Shown: piece after piece, positions 1 through 7,744 of the stretch
Layout: the number at the start of each line of letters is the position of its first letter
Numbering within the stretch: the stretch's first letter is position 1
NCBI GenBank assembly: GCA_021848165.1
Contig: JAJZMW010000092.1
Span: 1-15,578 of the forward strand
Direction: 5' to 3'
Source: Thermoplasmata archaeon
Lineage (GTDB): Archaea; Thermoplasmatota; Thermoplasmata; Lutacidiplasmatales; UBA184
Length of the DNA stretch: 15,578 bases
Notes under the pieces: generated by a model
Databases searched by the model: none
Told to the model about the DNA's origin: nothing
What the model saw: the letters and a program-made list of their open reading frames with translations, nothing else
Translations under genes and position numbers: made by a program

Positions 1-470
1 CGGTCGAGCTGCTCGGGTCCGACCTTGATCGCCGCGGCGATCCCCGAATACCCCTGCTCGGCCGACCGGACCTTCGGCTCGATCTGCATCAGGTCCGCGA
101 TCAGGGGGGCGAGATCGGTGAGCGCGCCGAACTGGCCCGCCTGCGTCATCGCCGTCCGGGCGTTCTCGGCGGTGAATCGATCGTTCCGCAGCCGGTCGGC
201 GATCTGACGCCGGAGCAGGCTGTCGGCGGCGCGGATGTCCTCGTCGCGCCGGTAGCCGTGGTAGCCCGGGATCAACAGCTCCAACCGCTTGAGGGTACCG
301 CGATCCTGATCGACGCGCTCCCGAAGATCCACGGGGCCGGCCGGCGCGGCCGGCGGGTTCGCGGAAGGCCCCATCGCCGCGCCGCAGCTCGGGCAGAACT
401 TCGACCCCGCCGGGACCGAAGCGCGACAGGACGGACAAGGGACCAGGCCCGGAGGCGGGACCGCGGCCAT
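1..470 (-). CDS. zinc-ribbon protein, 3' end cut by window edge
   Basis: The frame is open from an ATG at 470 to the left edge, so only the first 156 residues are visible. The N-terminus carries two CxxC pairs (C12/C15 and C26/C29, the second as FCPSCG), a small zinc ribbon of the kind that precedes many archaeal membrane or regulatory proteins. After a short Ala/Pro linker comes a charged, probably helical region containing LIPGYHGYRRDEDIRAAD, then more helix to the edge. The ATG is preceded in frame by the stop of the upstream membrane-protein gene (TAG, 3 bases, ATG), which fixes the start and suggests one transcript. The zinc ribbon is clear; the function of the remainder is not recognised. 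The chain is soluble as far as it can be seen, with no membrane segment. Confidence 0.8.
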   Translation of the reverse strand, partial: MAAVPPPGLVPCPSCRASVPAGSKFCPSCGAAMGPSANPPAAPAGPVDLRERVDQDRGTLKRLELLIPGYHGYRRDEDIRAADSLLRRQIADRLRNDRFTAENARTAMTQAGQFGALTDLAPLIADLMQIEPKVRSAEQGYSGIAAAIKVGPEQLD

Positions 471-473
471 CGC

Positions 474-1019
474 CTACGCGCCCCCTCGGGGCCGGCTCGG
501 GTTCGCATCGGCCGGGGAAGGGGCGGTCGCCGGGGGGCTCGGGTTTCGCGCGGTCGGATACTCGAACGCCGACATCGGTTCGCTCTTCCTCCACGCCTCG
601 CGGGCGGCCTCGCGGGGCACGACCTCGGCTCGCGAGCGATAGCGCCACGCGATCCCCGCCACGGAACCCGCCAGGAACAGGAGCGTCACCACGAGCGCGA
701 CGATCTGCGCCGTCAGATCGAGGTAAGCGCCGGGGTTGATGCCGAACGAGAGGAAGAGGACCGCGAACCCGAAGGCGTAGAACCCCCACGCCGTCGCCCG
801 CTGGTAGCTCGGCGTGCGGGAGACCGACTCCAGAAGGTAGCTGATCAGGGCGAACGCGACGCCGAGGATCCCGATCGCGATCAGCCCCGGCGCGTGGGCG
901 GGGGTCGGGAAGAGCAGGTAGAGGCCGACGAAGAGGATCGCCGCCGCGAGGAGGAGGATCCCGGTGATGAGCGCGGCGGCAATCCCGCCCACCCGCGCCG
1001 CGGTCTGAGGGCTCACCAT
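474..1019 (-). CDS. four-helix integral membrane protein, unknown function
   Basis: This 181-residue protein has four hydrophobic stretches, at about residues 10-37, 45-64, 79-94 and 103-125, joined by short loops. A basic segment (WRYRSRAE) follows the last helix, and the tail of about 50 residues is rich in Pro, Ala and Ser. The positive tail would by the usual rule lie in the cytoplasm. No catalytic motif is visible and no family is recognised. The ATG at 1019 is favoured because TATA-like sequences lie about 34-42 bases upstream. The stop is 3 bases before the zinc-ribbon gene, and the TPR gene ends 76 bases upstream on the same strand, so the three may form one functional set. Confidence 0.8.
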   Translation of the reverse strand: MVSPQTAARVGGIAAALITGILLLAAAILFVGLYLLFPTPAHAPGLIAIGILGVAFALISYLLESVSRTPSYQRATAWGFYAFGFAVLFLSFGINPGAYLDLTAQIVALVVTLLFLAGSVAGIAWRYRSRAEVVPREAAREAWRKSEPMSAFEYPTARNPSPPATAPSPADANPSRPRGGA

Positions 1020-1045
1020 GGCACTCGGAGCGAAGGATGCGGCGT

Positions 1046-1066
1046 ACCGTATATGACGCTATAGAC
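1046..1066 (-). promoter_or_regulatory. probable TATA promoter of the membrane protein gene
   Basis: Read on the minus strand, GTCATATAC (1057-1049) and CTATAGC (1064-1058) are the only A/T-rich words in a very GC-rich gap. The first is centred about 34 bases before the ATG at 1019, which would start transcription near 1027 with a leader of only a few bases. A purine-rich BRE is not obvious. Confidence 0.5.
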
Positions 1067-1095
1067 CGCCCGGCCCGGAATCGGCGACGGCGAGA

Positions 1096-3720
1096 CTACA
1101 GCCTCGGTTCGTCGTCGACCTTCTCTCGGCGCGGCCGGGGGGGCGCGGGCGCCGGGGCGGCCGGGGCCGGAACCGCATCGCCCCCGCGCTTCCCCGGGGA
1201 GGCGGGCTCGCCCTTCCGATCGGGCGCGGGCGGAGAGACGGGTGCCTTCGGTGGGATCTTGACGGCCCCCGTTTTCGAGGTCGTCGGTCCAGGATTCGTG
1301 CGCGGGACCGATCGCTCGGTTCCGGCCGGTTTCGGAGCGTCGCGGGGGAGCGGCGCCCCGCGCGGCGACGGGCCGCGAGGGGGGCCGGCGACGGGGCGCA
1401 AGGACCGCGGAGGGGGGTTCCGCGCGCCCGCGAGGAGATGGCGGGCCGGACGGGAGGACGCGGGGGGCGAGACCGTCGGGCGGGGGCCGATCGGCTCCCC
1501 GCACTTGGGGCAGTTCCCGAACTGGTGGGCGCACAAGGGACACAGCGGACCCCCGCACGAATGCTGAACGGTCGCCAGCCCGCCGCAGCCAATGCATCGG
1601 ACCGACGCAGGCCCGTCGGCGCGGGTGCGGGCGGAGCTCGTGAGCGGCTCGACCCCCTTCGGCCAGCCTCGCGGGACCCGCACGACGGGGGCCCGAGCGG
1701 CCTCGAGGGCCGGGGGGAGCGGGTGCGAGAGGTCGAGAGCTCGCGTCGGAGGAGGGAAGAACCGTCCGCTGTCGAGCGGCCTCCCATCGGCCGGGTGTCC
1801 ACCGTCCGGCGCGTCCGAGTGCTCGACGGACGGGAGCGCAGGGCGCGGAGTGGCGCTCGCTCTCTCCACGGCTTTCACGATGCGCGCGCGGAAGATCCCG
1901 ATCCCGAGCGCGTGGACGAGAGCGAAAAGGCCTCGCTCCGCCGGGGGGAGGCTCAGCGCGTCGCGCGCCACCGCCTCCACCTCGGGGGTCAGATGAAGGT
2001 TCTCGGGACGGATCTCCATCCCGAGGACCGCACGAACGTAGGCGAACCGACGTTGGACGACGAGGAGCCGGTCCTCGGGATCGGCCAACGCGGCGACGAC
2101 CGCCAGATCGATCTCACCGCCGTCGGCGGCGATCCGACCGGATTCCAGGGCTCGTCCGATCAGGAGGTTCGACTCTCGTTCGAAGCGATCCAGCTCTTCG
2201 GGCGGGAGAGCGGGAACGTCGACGCTGACCTCGCGCGCGATCGCGGCGAGCACCGCATCGAGCAGATCGAACGGCACGTGCAACGTGACGAAGAGATCGT
2301 TCTTGGTGATCGGCCGACCGATCCGTGCCTCTTCGCGCAGAGCGGCCAGGGCGTGGCCGTCGATCGCGACCGTGCGGTGCTCGCGCTCGGCGACGCGCTT
2401 TCCGTCGCGCGCCGCGTCCGACTCCGGATCGATCGCGAGGGCCTTCTCGAAGCACGCTCGGGCTTCGTCGGGGCGGCCGTCGGCGAGGAGGAGGGAACCT
2501 TGGCGGGTCCAGATCCGAAGGTCGTTCGGGGCGACGGTGGCGGCCTCGCGGAACCCCGCGAGCGCCCCGGATCGGTCGCCCCGCTTCTCTTGGACGAACG
2601 CAAGTCCGAGGAGGAGCTCCACGTCCCGAGCTCGAATGGTGAGCGCGTGCCGGTACGCGGCCTCGGCCCCGGGCCAATCGCCGCGGGCGACGCCGATCTC
2701 GGCAAGGCGAGAATACAGTCGCACTCCTTGCGGGAACCGCTCGAGGCCTTCGCGGACCACCCGTTCCGCGGCGGTCAGATCCCCCGAGCCGCTCTCGGCC
2801 TCCGCCCACGCGAGGACCAGCTCTTCGGTCCACGGAACGTGGTCGATCCCCGAGCGCAGGAGTTCGCGGGCCTCGGGGTGCCGTCCCTCCTCGAGACGGG
2901 TCCGCGCCGCTCCGGCCAGCGCCGGCGCGCTGGTCGGGTCGGCCGTCCGCCATGCGTCGTAGACCGCTCGGGCCTCGGGAATCCGCTCCGCGGCGCACAG
3001 AAGCTCGGCGTAGATCTGACGGACCTCGGCCGGCACCGCTTCGGCGTTGGCGTTTCCCTCGACCAGCGGCCGCAGCCGCTCGAGCGCCAGATCCGGTCGA
3101 CCGTCGGCGCGCGCGGCTCGCGCCCGGCCCAAGGCGGCCGGCGCGGCGCGCGCGGGGTCTTCGGCGGCCCGCTGGAACGCGAGATCGGCGTCTTCGATGC
3201 GACCGAGCGAGAGCGCGAGCTCCGCTTGGGCGAGCCACAACGAGGAGATCGACAGTTCCGGCAGGGGGGAGTCGCCCCCCGTCGTCACTTCCTGCAGCAC
3301 CCGGTACGCCTCCTCGGATTCCCCTCGAAGGTCGAGCATATGGTACTGTTCGAGACGGGAGATCCGGTCGCTGGGGTCGAGCTCCGCGATCGACCGCAGG
3401 GCGGCGAGGAGCCCCTCCACGTCCCCCGCGCGCCGGTAGATCCCCGCCTTGGCGCGCCACGCCGGGAGCGATCGCGGATCCAGGCCCAGGAGCTCGTCGG
3501 CGGCCCGCAGCGCCTCCGCGGGCCGATCCGCTCGTTCGAGCGCTTCGACCAGCGCGAGGCGTACCTCGGGGTCGCTCGGATGGAGCGGGATCGACGCACG
3601 GAGCACCTCGATCGCCTCCTCGGCCTGGCCCCGGGCGATCGCATCGCGAGCGCGGGCCATCGCGATCTCGCGCCCGTCCGAGGATGCGCTCGGGGGGACC
3701 GGACGATCGACGGAGGCCAT
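1096..3720 (-). CDS. TPR-repeat protein with C-terminal RING/B-box-like zinc finger
   Basis: An 874-residue protein. Residues about 20-445 are tandem TPR-like helical repeats; a clear unit is ARACFEKALAIDPES near 421-435. Residues about 450-620 form a separate, unrecognised alpha/beta-looking domain. Residues 709-740 hold eight potential zinc ligands in the order C709, C712, H720, C722, C727, C730, C737, C740, a spacing that resembles cross-braced RING or B-box fingers. The last 130 residues are Pro/Arg-rich and probably disordered. TPR domains normally mediate protein binding, so a scaffold role is inferred. The frame extends upstream to an ATG at 3795, but a TATA-like box at 3748-3757 lies inside that extension, so ATG 3720 is preferred. 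No membrane segment or signal peptide is seen. It lies upstream of the membrane and zinc-ribbon genes on the same strand. Confidence 0.82.
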   Translation of the reverse strand: MASVDRPVPPSASSDGREIAMARARDAIARGQAEEAIEVLRASIPLHPSDPEVRLALVEALERADRPAEALRAADELLGLDPRSLPAWRAKAGIYRRAGDVEGLLAALRSIAELDPSDRISRLEQYHMLDLRGESEEAYRVLQEVTTGGDSPLPELSISSLWLAQAELALSLGRIEDADLAFQRAAEDPARAAPAALGRARAARADGRPDLALERLRPLVEGNANAEAVPAEVRQIYAELLCAAERIPEARAVYDAWRTADPTSAPALAGAARTRLEEGRHPEARELLRSGIDHVPWTEELVLAWAEAESGSGDLTAAERVVREGLERFPQGVRLYSRLAEIGVARGDWPGAEAAYRHALTIRARDVELLLGLAFVQEKRGDRSGALAGFREAATVAPNDLRIWTRQGSLLLADGRPDEARACFEKALAIDPESDAARDGKRVAEREHRTVAIDGHALAALREEARIGRPITKNDLFVTLHVPFDLLDAVLAAIAREVSVDVPALPPEELDRFERESNLLIGRALESGRIAADGGEIDLAVVAALADPEDRLLVVQRRFAYVRAVLGMEIRPENLHLTPEVEAVARDALSLPPAERGLFALVHALGIGIFRARIVKAVERASATPRPALPSVEHSDAPDGGHPADGRPLDSGRFFPPPTRALDLSHPLPPALEAARAPVVRVPRGWPKGVEPLTSSARTRADGPASVRCIGCGGLATVQHSCGGPLCPLCAHQFGNCPKCGEPIGPRPTVSPPASSRPARHLLAGARNPPPRSLRPVAGPPRGPSPRGAPLPRDAPKPAGTERSVPRTNPGPTTSKTGAVKIPPKAPVSPPAPDRKGEPASPGKRGGDAVPAPAAPAPAPPRPRREKVDDEPRL

Positions 3721-3747
3721 AGCGGAGCGGACGACCGCCGACCGTTC

Positions 3748-3757
3748 GATAAATAGG
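3748..3757 (-). promoter_or_regulatory. probable TATA box of the TPR gene
   Basis: The minus strand reads CCTATTTATC, centred about 33 bases before the ATG at 3720. This implies a very short leader and argues against the longer upstream start at 3795. The same A/T island could in principle also be read on the plus strand. Confidence 0.55.
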
Positions 3758-3789
3758 TTCGTCCGCGCAGGAAGGGGCGGGAGCGGCTC

Positions 3790-3799
3790 GTTCATATTC
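3790..3799 (+). promoter_or_regulatory. probable TATA box of the HD hydrolase gene
   Basis: The word GTTCATATTC is centred about 25 bases before the GTG at 3819, the distance expected if transcription starts at the start codon and the mRNA is leaderless. No Shine-Dalgarno sequence precedes that GTG. Confidence 0.55.
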
Positions 3800-3818
3800 C
3801 CGCCGCCTTCGCACCTCC

Positions 3819-5078
3819 GTGGCGCGCGCCCGACGCCGACCCGCGGTCCGCAAGTCGATCTACGACCCGGTGCACGGGCCGATCGTGCTCCGGGGTCCGT
3901 CGGTGGAGCTGATCGGGACGGCGGCGTTCCAGCGCCTCTGGGGCATCCGGCAGACCGGCTTCGCCCACCTGGTCTTCCCGGGAGCGAATCATACCCGCCT
4001 CGAGCATTCGCTCGGCACGTTCTGGGTGGCGCAACGACTCGGCGAACGCTTGGAGCTCGACGCGGATCGGCGCGCTCGTCTCGAAGCGGGGGCGCTCCTC
4101 CACGACCTGGGCCACCCGCCGTTCTCCCACACGCTCGAGCCGAGCTTGCGCGAGGTCCTCGGCTTCGGGCACGAGCGACGCTCCCGGCTCGCGATCGAAG
4201 GAGCGGGGTTCGGGGGCGGGGAGGTCGCGAGCCGGCTCGAGCGCTCGGGCCAGGACCCGAAGGAGATCGCCGACCTCATCGATCCGAGGGGGCACCGCCG
4301 CTCCGCCCGCCTCCTGGGCTCGCTCCTGCACGGAGCGATCGACGCCGACCGGCTCGACTACCTCCAGCGCGACGCCTACTACACCGGCGTGGCCCTCGGA
4401 GCGATCGACGCGGTTCGCCTCCTGGACACGGTCATGGTGTACCGGGGTCGGGTCGCGTTCGCGGCGAAGGCGCAGAGCGCGGTGCAAGGGTTCCTGGTCG
4501 GTCGCTCGCTGATGTACAGCGCGGTCTACTATCACAAGACCGTTCGCGCGGCGGAGCTCCTCGCGCAGGCCGCCCTCGAGAGGTCCGTCGGGTATCCCGA
4601 GTCGGCGCGCCCGATCTTGGCCGGGGACGACGGGGACTTCTTCCACCGGCTCGCGGCAGACCCCTCGCGCGTCTCGCGCGACCTCATCGGTCGGCTCCGC
4701 CGGCGACGGCTGCCGAAGCGGGTCCGCATCCTCAAGGAGCTCGCGCCGGCCGAGGAGGGTCCCTGGCGGCGTCTGCTCGCCGATCCTCCCGCACGGCGAG
4801 CGTTCGAAGACTCGCTGGCGGACCGATGCGGCGGCTCCGCGGGAAGCGTCCTCGTCGACCTTGGGGGGATCGAACCGCGGGACGCTCGGTCGGAGGACGG
4901 ACGCGCCATCGCGCTCGTGGACGAAGGTCGGGCGCGGTTCCCGTTCCGCGCGTCTCGGCCCTGGACCGAACTCGCTCGTCGGCCCCCGAGCGAGGCCCGG
5001 GTCGCGATCTACGCCGCCCCCGAACTCCGGGCGACCGCCGAACGGCGGCTCGCGCGGCTCGGGCGGGTCCCCGAGTAG
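3819..5078 (+). CDS. HD-domain phosphohydrolase, SAMHD1/dGTPase-like (COG1078 type)
   Basis: This 419-residue protein has the metal-binding pattern of HD hydrolases: RLEHSLGT (H63), LHDLGHPPFSH (H95-D96) and a downstream Asp in DADRLDYLQRD (about 175-184). The N-terminal stretch KSIYDPVHGPI is typical of the archaeal and bacterial family related to SAMHD1 and dGTP triphosphohydrolases. Characterised relatives hydrolyse dNTPs or other nucleotides; the substrate here cannot be read from sequence. It is predicted cytoplasmic. The GTG start is chosen for its fit to the upstream TATA box. The 3' end overlaps the convergent EVE gene by 70 bases. The C-terminal 200 residues are less conserved and may bind a regulator or form an oligomer interface. 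Confidence 0.88.
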   Translation: MARARRRPAVRKSIYDPVHGPIVLRGPSVELIGTAAFQRLWGIRQTGFAHLVFPGANHTRLEHSLGTFWVAQRLGERLELDADRRARLEAGALLHDLGHPPFSHTLEPSLREVLGFGHERRSRLAIEGAGFGGGEVASRLERSGQDPKEIADLIDPRGHRRSARLLGSLLHGAIDADRLDYLQRDAYYTGVALGAIDAVRLLDTVMVYRGRVAFAAKAQSAVQGFLVGRSLMYSAVYYHKTVRAAELLAQAALERSVGYPESARPILAGDDGDFFHRLAADPSRVSRDLIGRLRRRRLPKRVRILKELAPAEEGPWRRLLADPPARRAFEDSLADRCGGSAGSVLVDLGGIEPRDARSEDGRAIALVDEGRARFPFRASRPWTELARRPPSEARVAIYAAPELRATAERRLARLGRVPE

Positions 5079-5482
5079 CGGCTGGGCGCCGTGGCATCGG
5101 CCAGGCGAAGGAGCGCTCGCCAGTGCGGCGCGGTCACGGGCAGCACGCTCAGGCGGCCGATGCGCACGAGCGGGGATCCGGCGAAGCGGCCGTCCGCCTT
5201 GATCTCCGCGAGCGCGAGCGGCCGCGCCAGCCGACGTTCCGGGGCGAGCGCGACGCGCGGCGCCCCGTCCGCCGCTCGGGCGACCCCCGCCACCCTCGCG
5301 ATGCCGACGCACGCCCGCTCGTCACCGGTGTGATAGTAGAGGACGAGCTCCCCGGGCTTCATCGATCCGAGGTGGCGCAACGCGAGCGGGTTGCGGACCC
5401 CCTCCCAGGACGTGCGACCGTCGCGCTCGAGGTCGAGGTACGAATAGTGCGTGGGCTCCTCCTTGACCAGCCAGAACGCCAC
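5009..5482 (-). CDS. EVE-domain protein (predicted modified-base binder)
   Basis: This 157-residue protein begins AFWLVKEEPTHYSYLDL, followed by RTSWEGVRNPLALRHLGSM and GELVLYYHTGDERACVGIA, the hallmark blocks of the EVE fold, which is related to PUA and YTH domains. EVE domains are thought to bind modified bases in DNA or RNA; the ligand here is unknown. The core ends near residue 133 (WRALLRLADATAP); the last 25 or so residues are a basic Ser/Arg-rich extension encoded opposite the 3' end of the HD gene. The GTG at 5482 gives the canonical family N-terminus and sits 28 bases from a TATA-like sequence. The gene is divergent from the glycosyltransferase, with only 78 bases between starts. Confidence 0.87.
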   Translation of the reverse strand: MAFWLVKEEPTHYSYLDLERDGRTSWEGVRNPLALRHLGSMKPGELVLYYHTGDERACVGIARVAGVARAADGAPRVALAPERRLARPLALAEIKADGRFAGSPLVRIGRLSVLPVTAPHWRALLRLADATAPSRYSGTRPSRASRRSAVARSSGAA

Positions 5483-5504
5483 GCTCGACAGCAGCCCGGC
5501 ACCC

Positions 5505-5514
5505 GAGATACGTT
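5505..5514 (-). promoter_or_regulatory. probable TATA box of the EVE gene
   Basis: The minus strand reads AACGTATCTC, centred about 28 bases from the GTG at 5482, consistent with leaderless transcription. Confidence 0.45.
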
Positions 5515-5529
5515 CGTCGCCCCGCCGAG

Positions 5530-5539
5530 AGGGTAAATC
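5530..5539 (+). promoter_or_regulatory. probable TATA box of the glycosyltransferase gene
   Basis: The word AGGGTAAATC is centred about 26 bases before the GTG at 5561. It is the only A/T-rich word in the gap on this strand and fits a leaderless start. Confidence 0.45.
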
Positions 5540-5560
5540 CTGCGCCCTCTTCGGGCCACC

Positions 5561-6607
5561 GTGCGCGTGGTGCTGGTCGGGACGGGGATGCGGCCGATCC
5601 CTCCCCCTGGCTACGGGGGGGTCGAGCGCACCATCGCCGAGTTCGCGACCGCGCTCCGCGCGGCGGGCGACGACGTCGAGATCGTTCACGAACCGCGCCC
5701 GGGACGGCTGGGGGAGATCCGCTTCGCGGGCCATCTCGCGCGCTACCGTTCGGTGCTCGAGGAAGGGGTCGTGCACGCCCACACCCCCGTCGTCGCCGAC
5801 CGCCTCGCCCGCCTCCCCTTGCCGTTCGTCTACACGACGCATTCGCGCCACTGGTTCGTCCGCGCGGGATGGGCCGAGCGACGCGGGTACCGCCTCGAAC
5901 AGGCGGCGGTGCGCGCCGCCGCCGCGACCGTCGCCGTGACCGAACGCGTGCGGGACGCGATCCGGGCGGCGATCGATCCCCCTCCCGTCGGGCCGCTCGT
6001 CACCATCCCGCTCGGGGTCGACCTCGACCGCTTCCGCCCCCGCTCGGCGGCCGGGCGGCCGGACGAGGTCCTCGGCGTCGGGGCGGTGGTGCCGGTCAAA
6101 CGGTGGCACGTGGTCGCCGCCGCGCTGCGCGGCACCGGGATCTCGATGCGGCTGGCGGGGCCGGTGCTCGACGCGGCGTACGCCCGCACGGTCCAAGCCT
6201 CGGGTCCGGTGCAATTCCTCGGCGAGCTCCCCGAAGAGCAACTGCTCGAGGAGTACGATCGCGCCGGCTGCTTGGTCCACCCGAGCGAGGTCGAGCTGTT
6301 CCCCGGGGTCGTCGTGCAGGCGATGGCGTGCGGTCGGCCGGTCGTGGGCTCGGAGGCCACGGCCGCCGTGGCCGACGCTCCGCGCTCGGCCGTGGTGCTG
6401 CCGGACGGACCCGACGAGGGGCTCCGAACCGCCTATCGGGCGGAGATCGTGCGCCTCCTCGCCAACGAACCGCGACGCATCGAGATGGGACGGGCGGCCC
6501 GTGCCTCGGCGCAGGACCGTTTCCGGTGGGACCGGGTCGTCGACGCCCACCACGAGCTCTACCGGAGGGTCGGCCTCGCCTCGCGGGGCTCGACGCCCGC
6601 GCCATAA
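5561..6607 (+). CDS. GT4-type glycosyltransferase (group 1)
   Basis: This 348-residue protein has the two-domain layout of GT-B retaining glycosyltransferases. The N-terminal domain opens with MRVVLVGTGM and a glycine-rich GYGGVER loop (residues 17-23); VVHAHTP (70-76) and TTHS (92-95) are also typical. The C-terminal domain has IPLGVDLDRF (149-158) and HPSEVELFPGVVVQAMACG (240-258), the nucleotide-sugar site. The usual E-x7-E becomes E245-x7-Q253 here, an observed substitution at the second acidic position. Family members move sugars from nucleotide donors to glycans, lipids or small molecules; donor and acceptor are not predictable. No membrane helix is seen. It is followed 30 bases later by a sugar-phosphate isomerase, so a link to sugar supply is plausible but unproven. 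Confidence 0.87.
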   Translation: MRVVLVGTGMRPIPPPGYGGVERTIAEFATALRAAGDDVEIVHEPRPGRLGEIRFAGHLARYRSVLEEGVVHAHTPVVADRLARLPLPFVYTTHSRHWFVRAGWAERRGYRLEQAAVRAAAATVAVTERVRDAIRAAIDPPPVGPLVTIPLGVDLDRFRPRSAAGRPDEVLGVGAVVPVKRWHVVAAALRGTGISMRLAGPVLDAAYARTVQASGPVQFLGELPEEQLLEEYDRAGCLVHPSEVELFPGVVVQAMACGRPVVGSEATAAVADAPRSAVVLPDGPDEGLRTAYRAEIVRLLANEPRRIEMGRAARASAQDRFRWDRVVDAHHELYRRVGLASRGSTPAP

Positions 6608-6618
6608 GGGATATCCCG
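6606..6618 (+). promoter_or_regulatory. possible TATA element before the isomerase
   Basis: The sequence AAGGGATATCCCG just after the glycosyltransferase stop is centred about 26 bases from the ATG at 6638, so the isomerase may have its own leaderless transcript. It is palindromic, so a regulator site cannot be excluded. Confidence 0.4.
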
Positions 6619-6637
6619 CAATCGCCTTGGGGACCCC

Positions 6638-7744
6638 ATGCCCGGCACCCCGAACCTCGGCCTCGAGCGGATGCGGGGCCTCCTCGCGCAACTGCCCGAT
6701 CACCTCCTGAACGGGTACCGCGACGGCAACGAGATCGCCCGATCCGTGAGCGGGCCGCGGGCCCGGTCGACGTTCGTGGTCGGCCTCGGAGGCTCCGGGA
6801 TCGCCGCGGACCTCGCGCGCGTGGTGCTCGAGCGCGAGACACGGATCCCCTACCGCGTGGTGCGCACCCCCGCCCTCCCCGCGTCGGCCGATCGGGATTC
6901 CCTCGTGATCCTGCTCAGCCATTCGGGGAAGACATGGGAGATCCTGCAAGCGTACGATGACGCTCGCCGCCGTTCCGCGCGCTTGGTCGCCGTGACGAGC
7001 GGGGGAGATCTGGCGGCCCGCGCCGAACGGGACGGGGTCCCGCTGATCGTCGTGAACCCGGACATGCCGCAGCGTTCGGCGGTCGGGTTGATCCTCGGGA
7101 GCGTCCTCGGGCTGCTCGACCCGTGGTTCCCGGAGTCGAACGAGGGGCGGATGGCGCAGATCGCGGAGACGCTCCGCGGTCAACAGGCCCGCCTCGCGCG
7201 CGCGAGCGGGCCCGCCGCTCGCTTCGCCGCGAGGCTCGGCGGGCGGATCCCGTTCGTCTACGCCGAGGCGCCGCTCCTCCCGCTCGCGCGTCGGTGGGCG
7301 ACCCAGATCGAGGAGAACGCGAAGCGACTCGCGGTCTTCGACGAGGTGCCCGAGATGTTCCACAATGCCCTCGTCGGCTGGGATCGCCTCAGCCGGGCCG
7401 AAGGGCGCCGGCTCGCCACGATCGCGCTCGAGTGGGGAGAGAGCTCGGCGGAGGTCCAACGATCGAGCCGGTACCTCGCGCGGCTCGTCGCGCGCCGCGG
7501 CGTCGTCGCCGAACGCCTCACGTTCGCGACGCACGATCTGCTCCAAGCGCTCCTTGAAGGGATCCTCTTCGGCGACCACATGAGCCTGCACCTGGCGGCC
7601 CGGGCCGGGATCGATCCGGCGCCGGTCGACGCGATCTGGCGCTTCAAGGGCTTCCTGGCGGGCTCCTCCCGGGAGGAGGGAGCGGCCGGACCGCGCAAGA
7701 GGCCAAATACGCGCACGCCTCCTCGCCGGGCGGTGCTGAGGTAG
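6638..7744 (+). CDS. bifunctional phosphoglucose/phosphomannose isomerase
   Basis: This 368-residue SIS-domain protein matches the archaeal PGI/PMI family, which interconverts glucose 6-phosphate or mannose 6-phosphate with fructose 6-phosphate. Visible blocks are VVGLGGSGIAADL (47-59), the phosphate-binding LLSHSGKTWEIL (92-103), IEENAKRLAVFDEVPEMFHN (224-243) and LEGILFGDHMSLHLA (306-320), followed by GIDPAPVDAIWRFK (324-337). By analogy to the Pyrobaculum enzyme the catalytic residues would be E226, H242 and K337. The family usually has SxSGNT at the phosphate loop; here it is SHSGKT. The final 28 residues are a basic, low-complexity tail whose last codons lie inside the tRNA-Ser gene, a 10-base overlap on the same strand. 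The ATG is chosen by family length and the upstream TATA-like word. Confidence 0.88.
   Translation: MPGTPNLGLERMRGLLAQLPDHLLNGYRDGNEIARSVSGPRARSTFVVGLGGSGIAADLARVVLERETRIPYRVVRTPALPASADRDSLVILLSHSGKTWEILQAYDDARRRSARLVAVTSGGDLAARAERDGVPLIVVNPDMPQRSAVGLILGSVLGLLDPWFPESNEGRMAQIAETLRGQQARLARASGPAARFAARLGGRIPFVYAEAPLLPLARRWATQIEENAKRLAVFDEVPEMFHNALVGWDRLSRAEGRRLATIALEWGESSAEVQRSSRYLARLVARRGVVAERLTFATHDLLQALLEGILFGDHMSLHLAARAGIDPAPVDAIWRFKGFLAGSSREEGAAGPRKRPNTRTPPRRAVLR
7703..7711 (+). promoter_or_regulatory. possible TATA box of tRNA-Ser
   Basis: The word CCAAATACG, within the 3' end of the isomerase coding region, is centred about 28 bases before the first base of the tRNA acceptor stem. It is the only A/T-rich word nearby. 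Confidence 0.4.

Noticed and set aside
258..1064. Plus-strand open frame across the left cluster
   Set aside because: Arg-rich, low-complexity translation opposite two minus-strand genes with clear zinc-ribbon and membrane features; a GC-rich shadow.
1438..3756. Plus-strand open frame of 772 codons opposite the TPR gene
   Set aside because: The minus-strand frame shows TPR repeats and a zinc finger; the plus frame has no domain and is explained by codon bias.
3721..3795. Longer N-terminus of the TPR protein from ATG 3795
   Set aside because: A TATA-like box lies within it and the added residues show no conserved feature; ATG 3720 is better placed.
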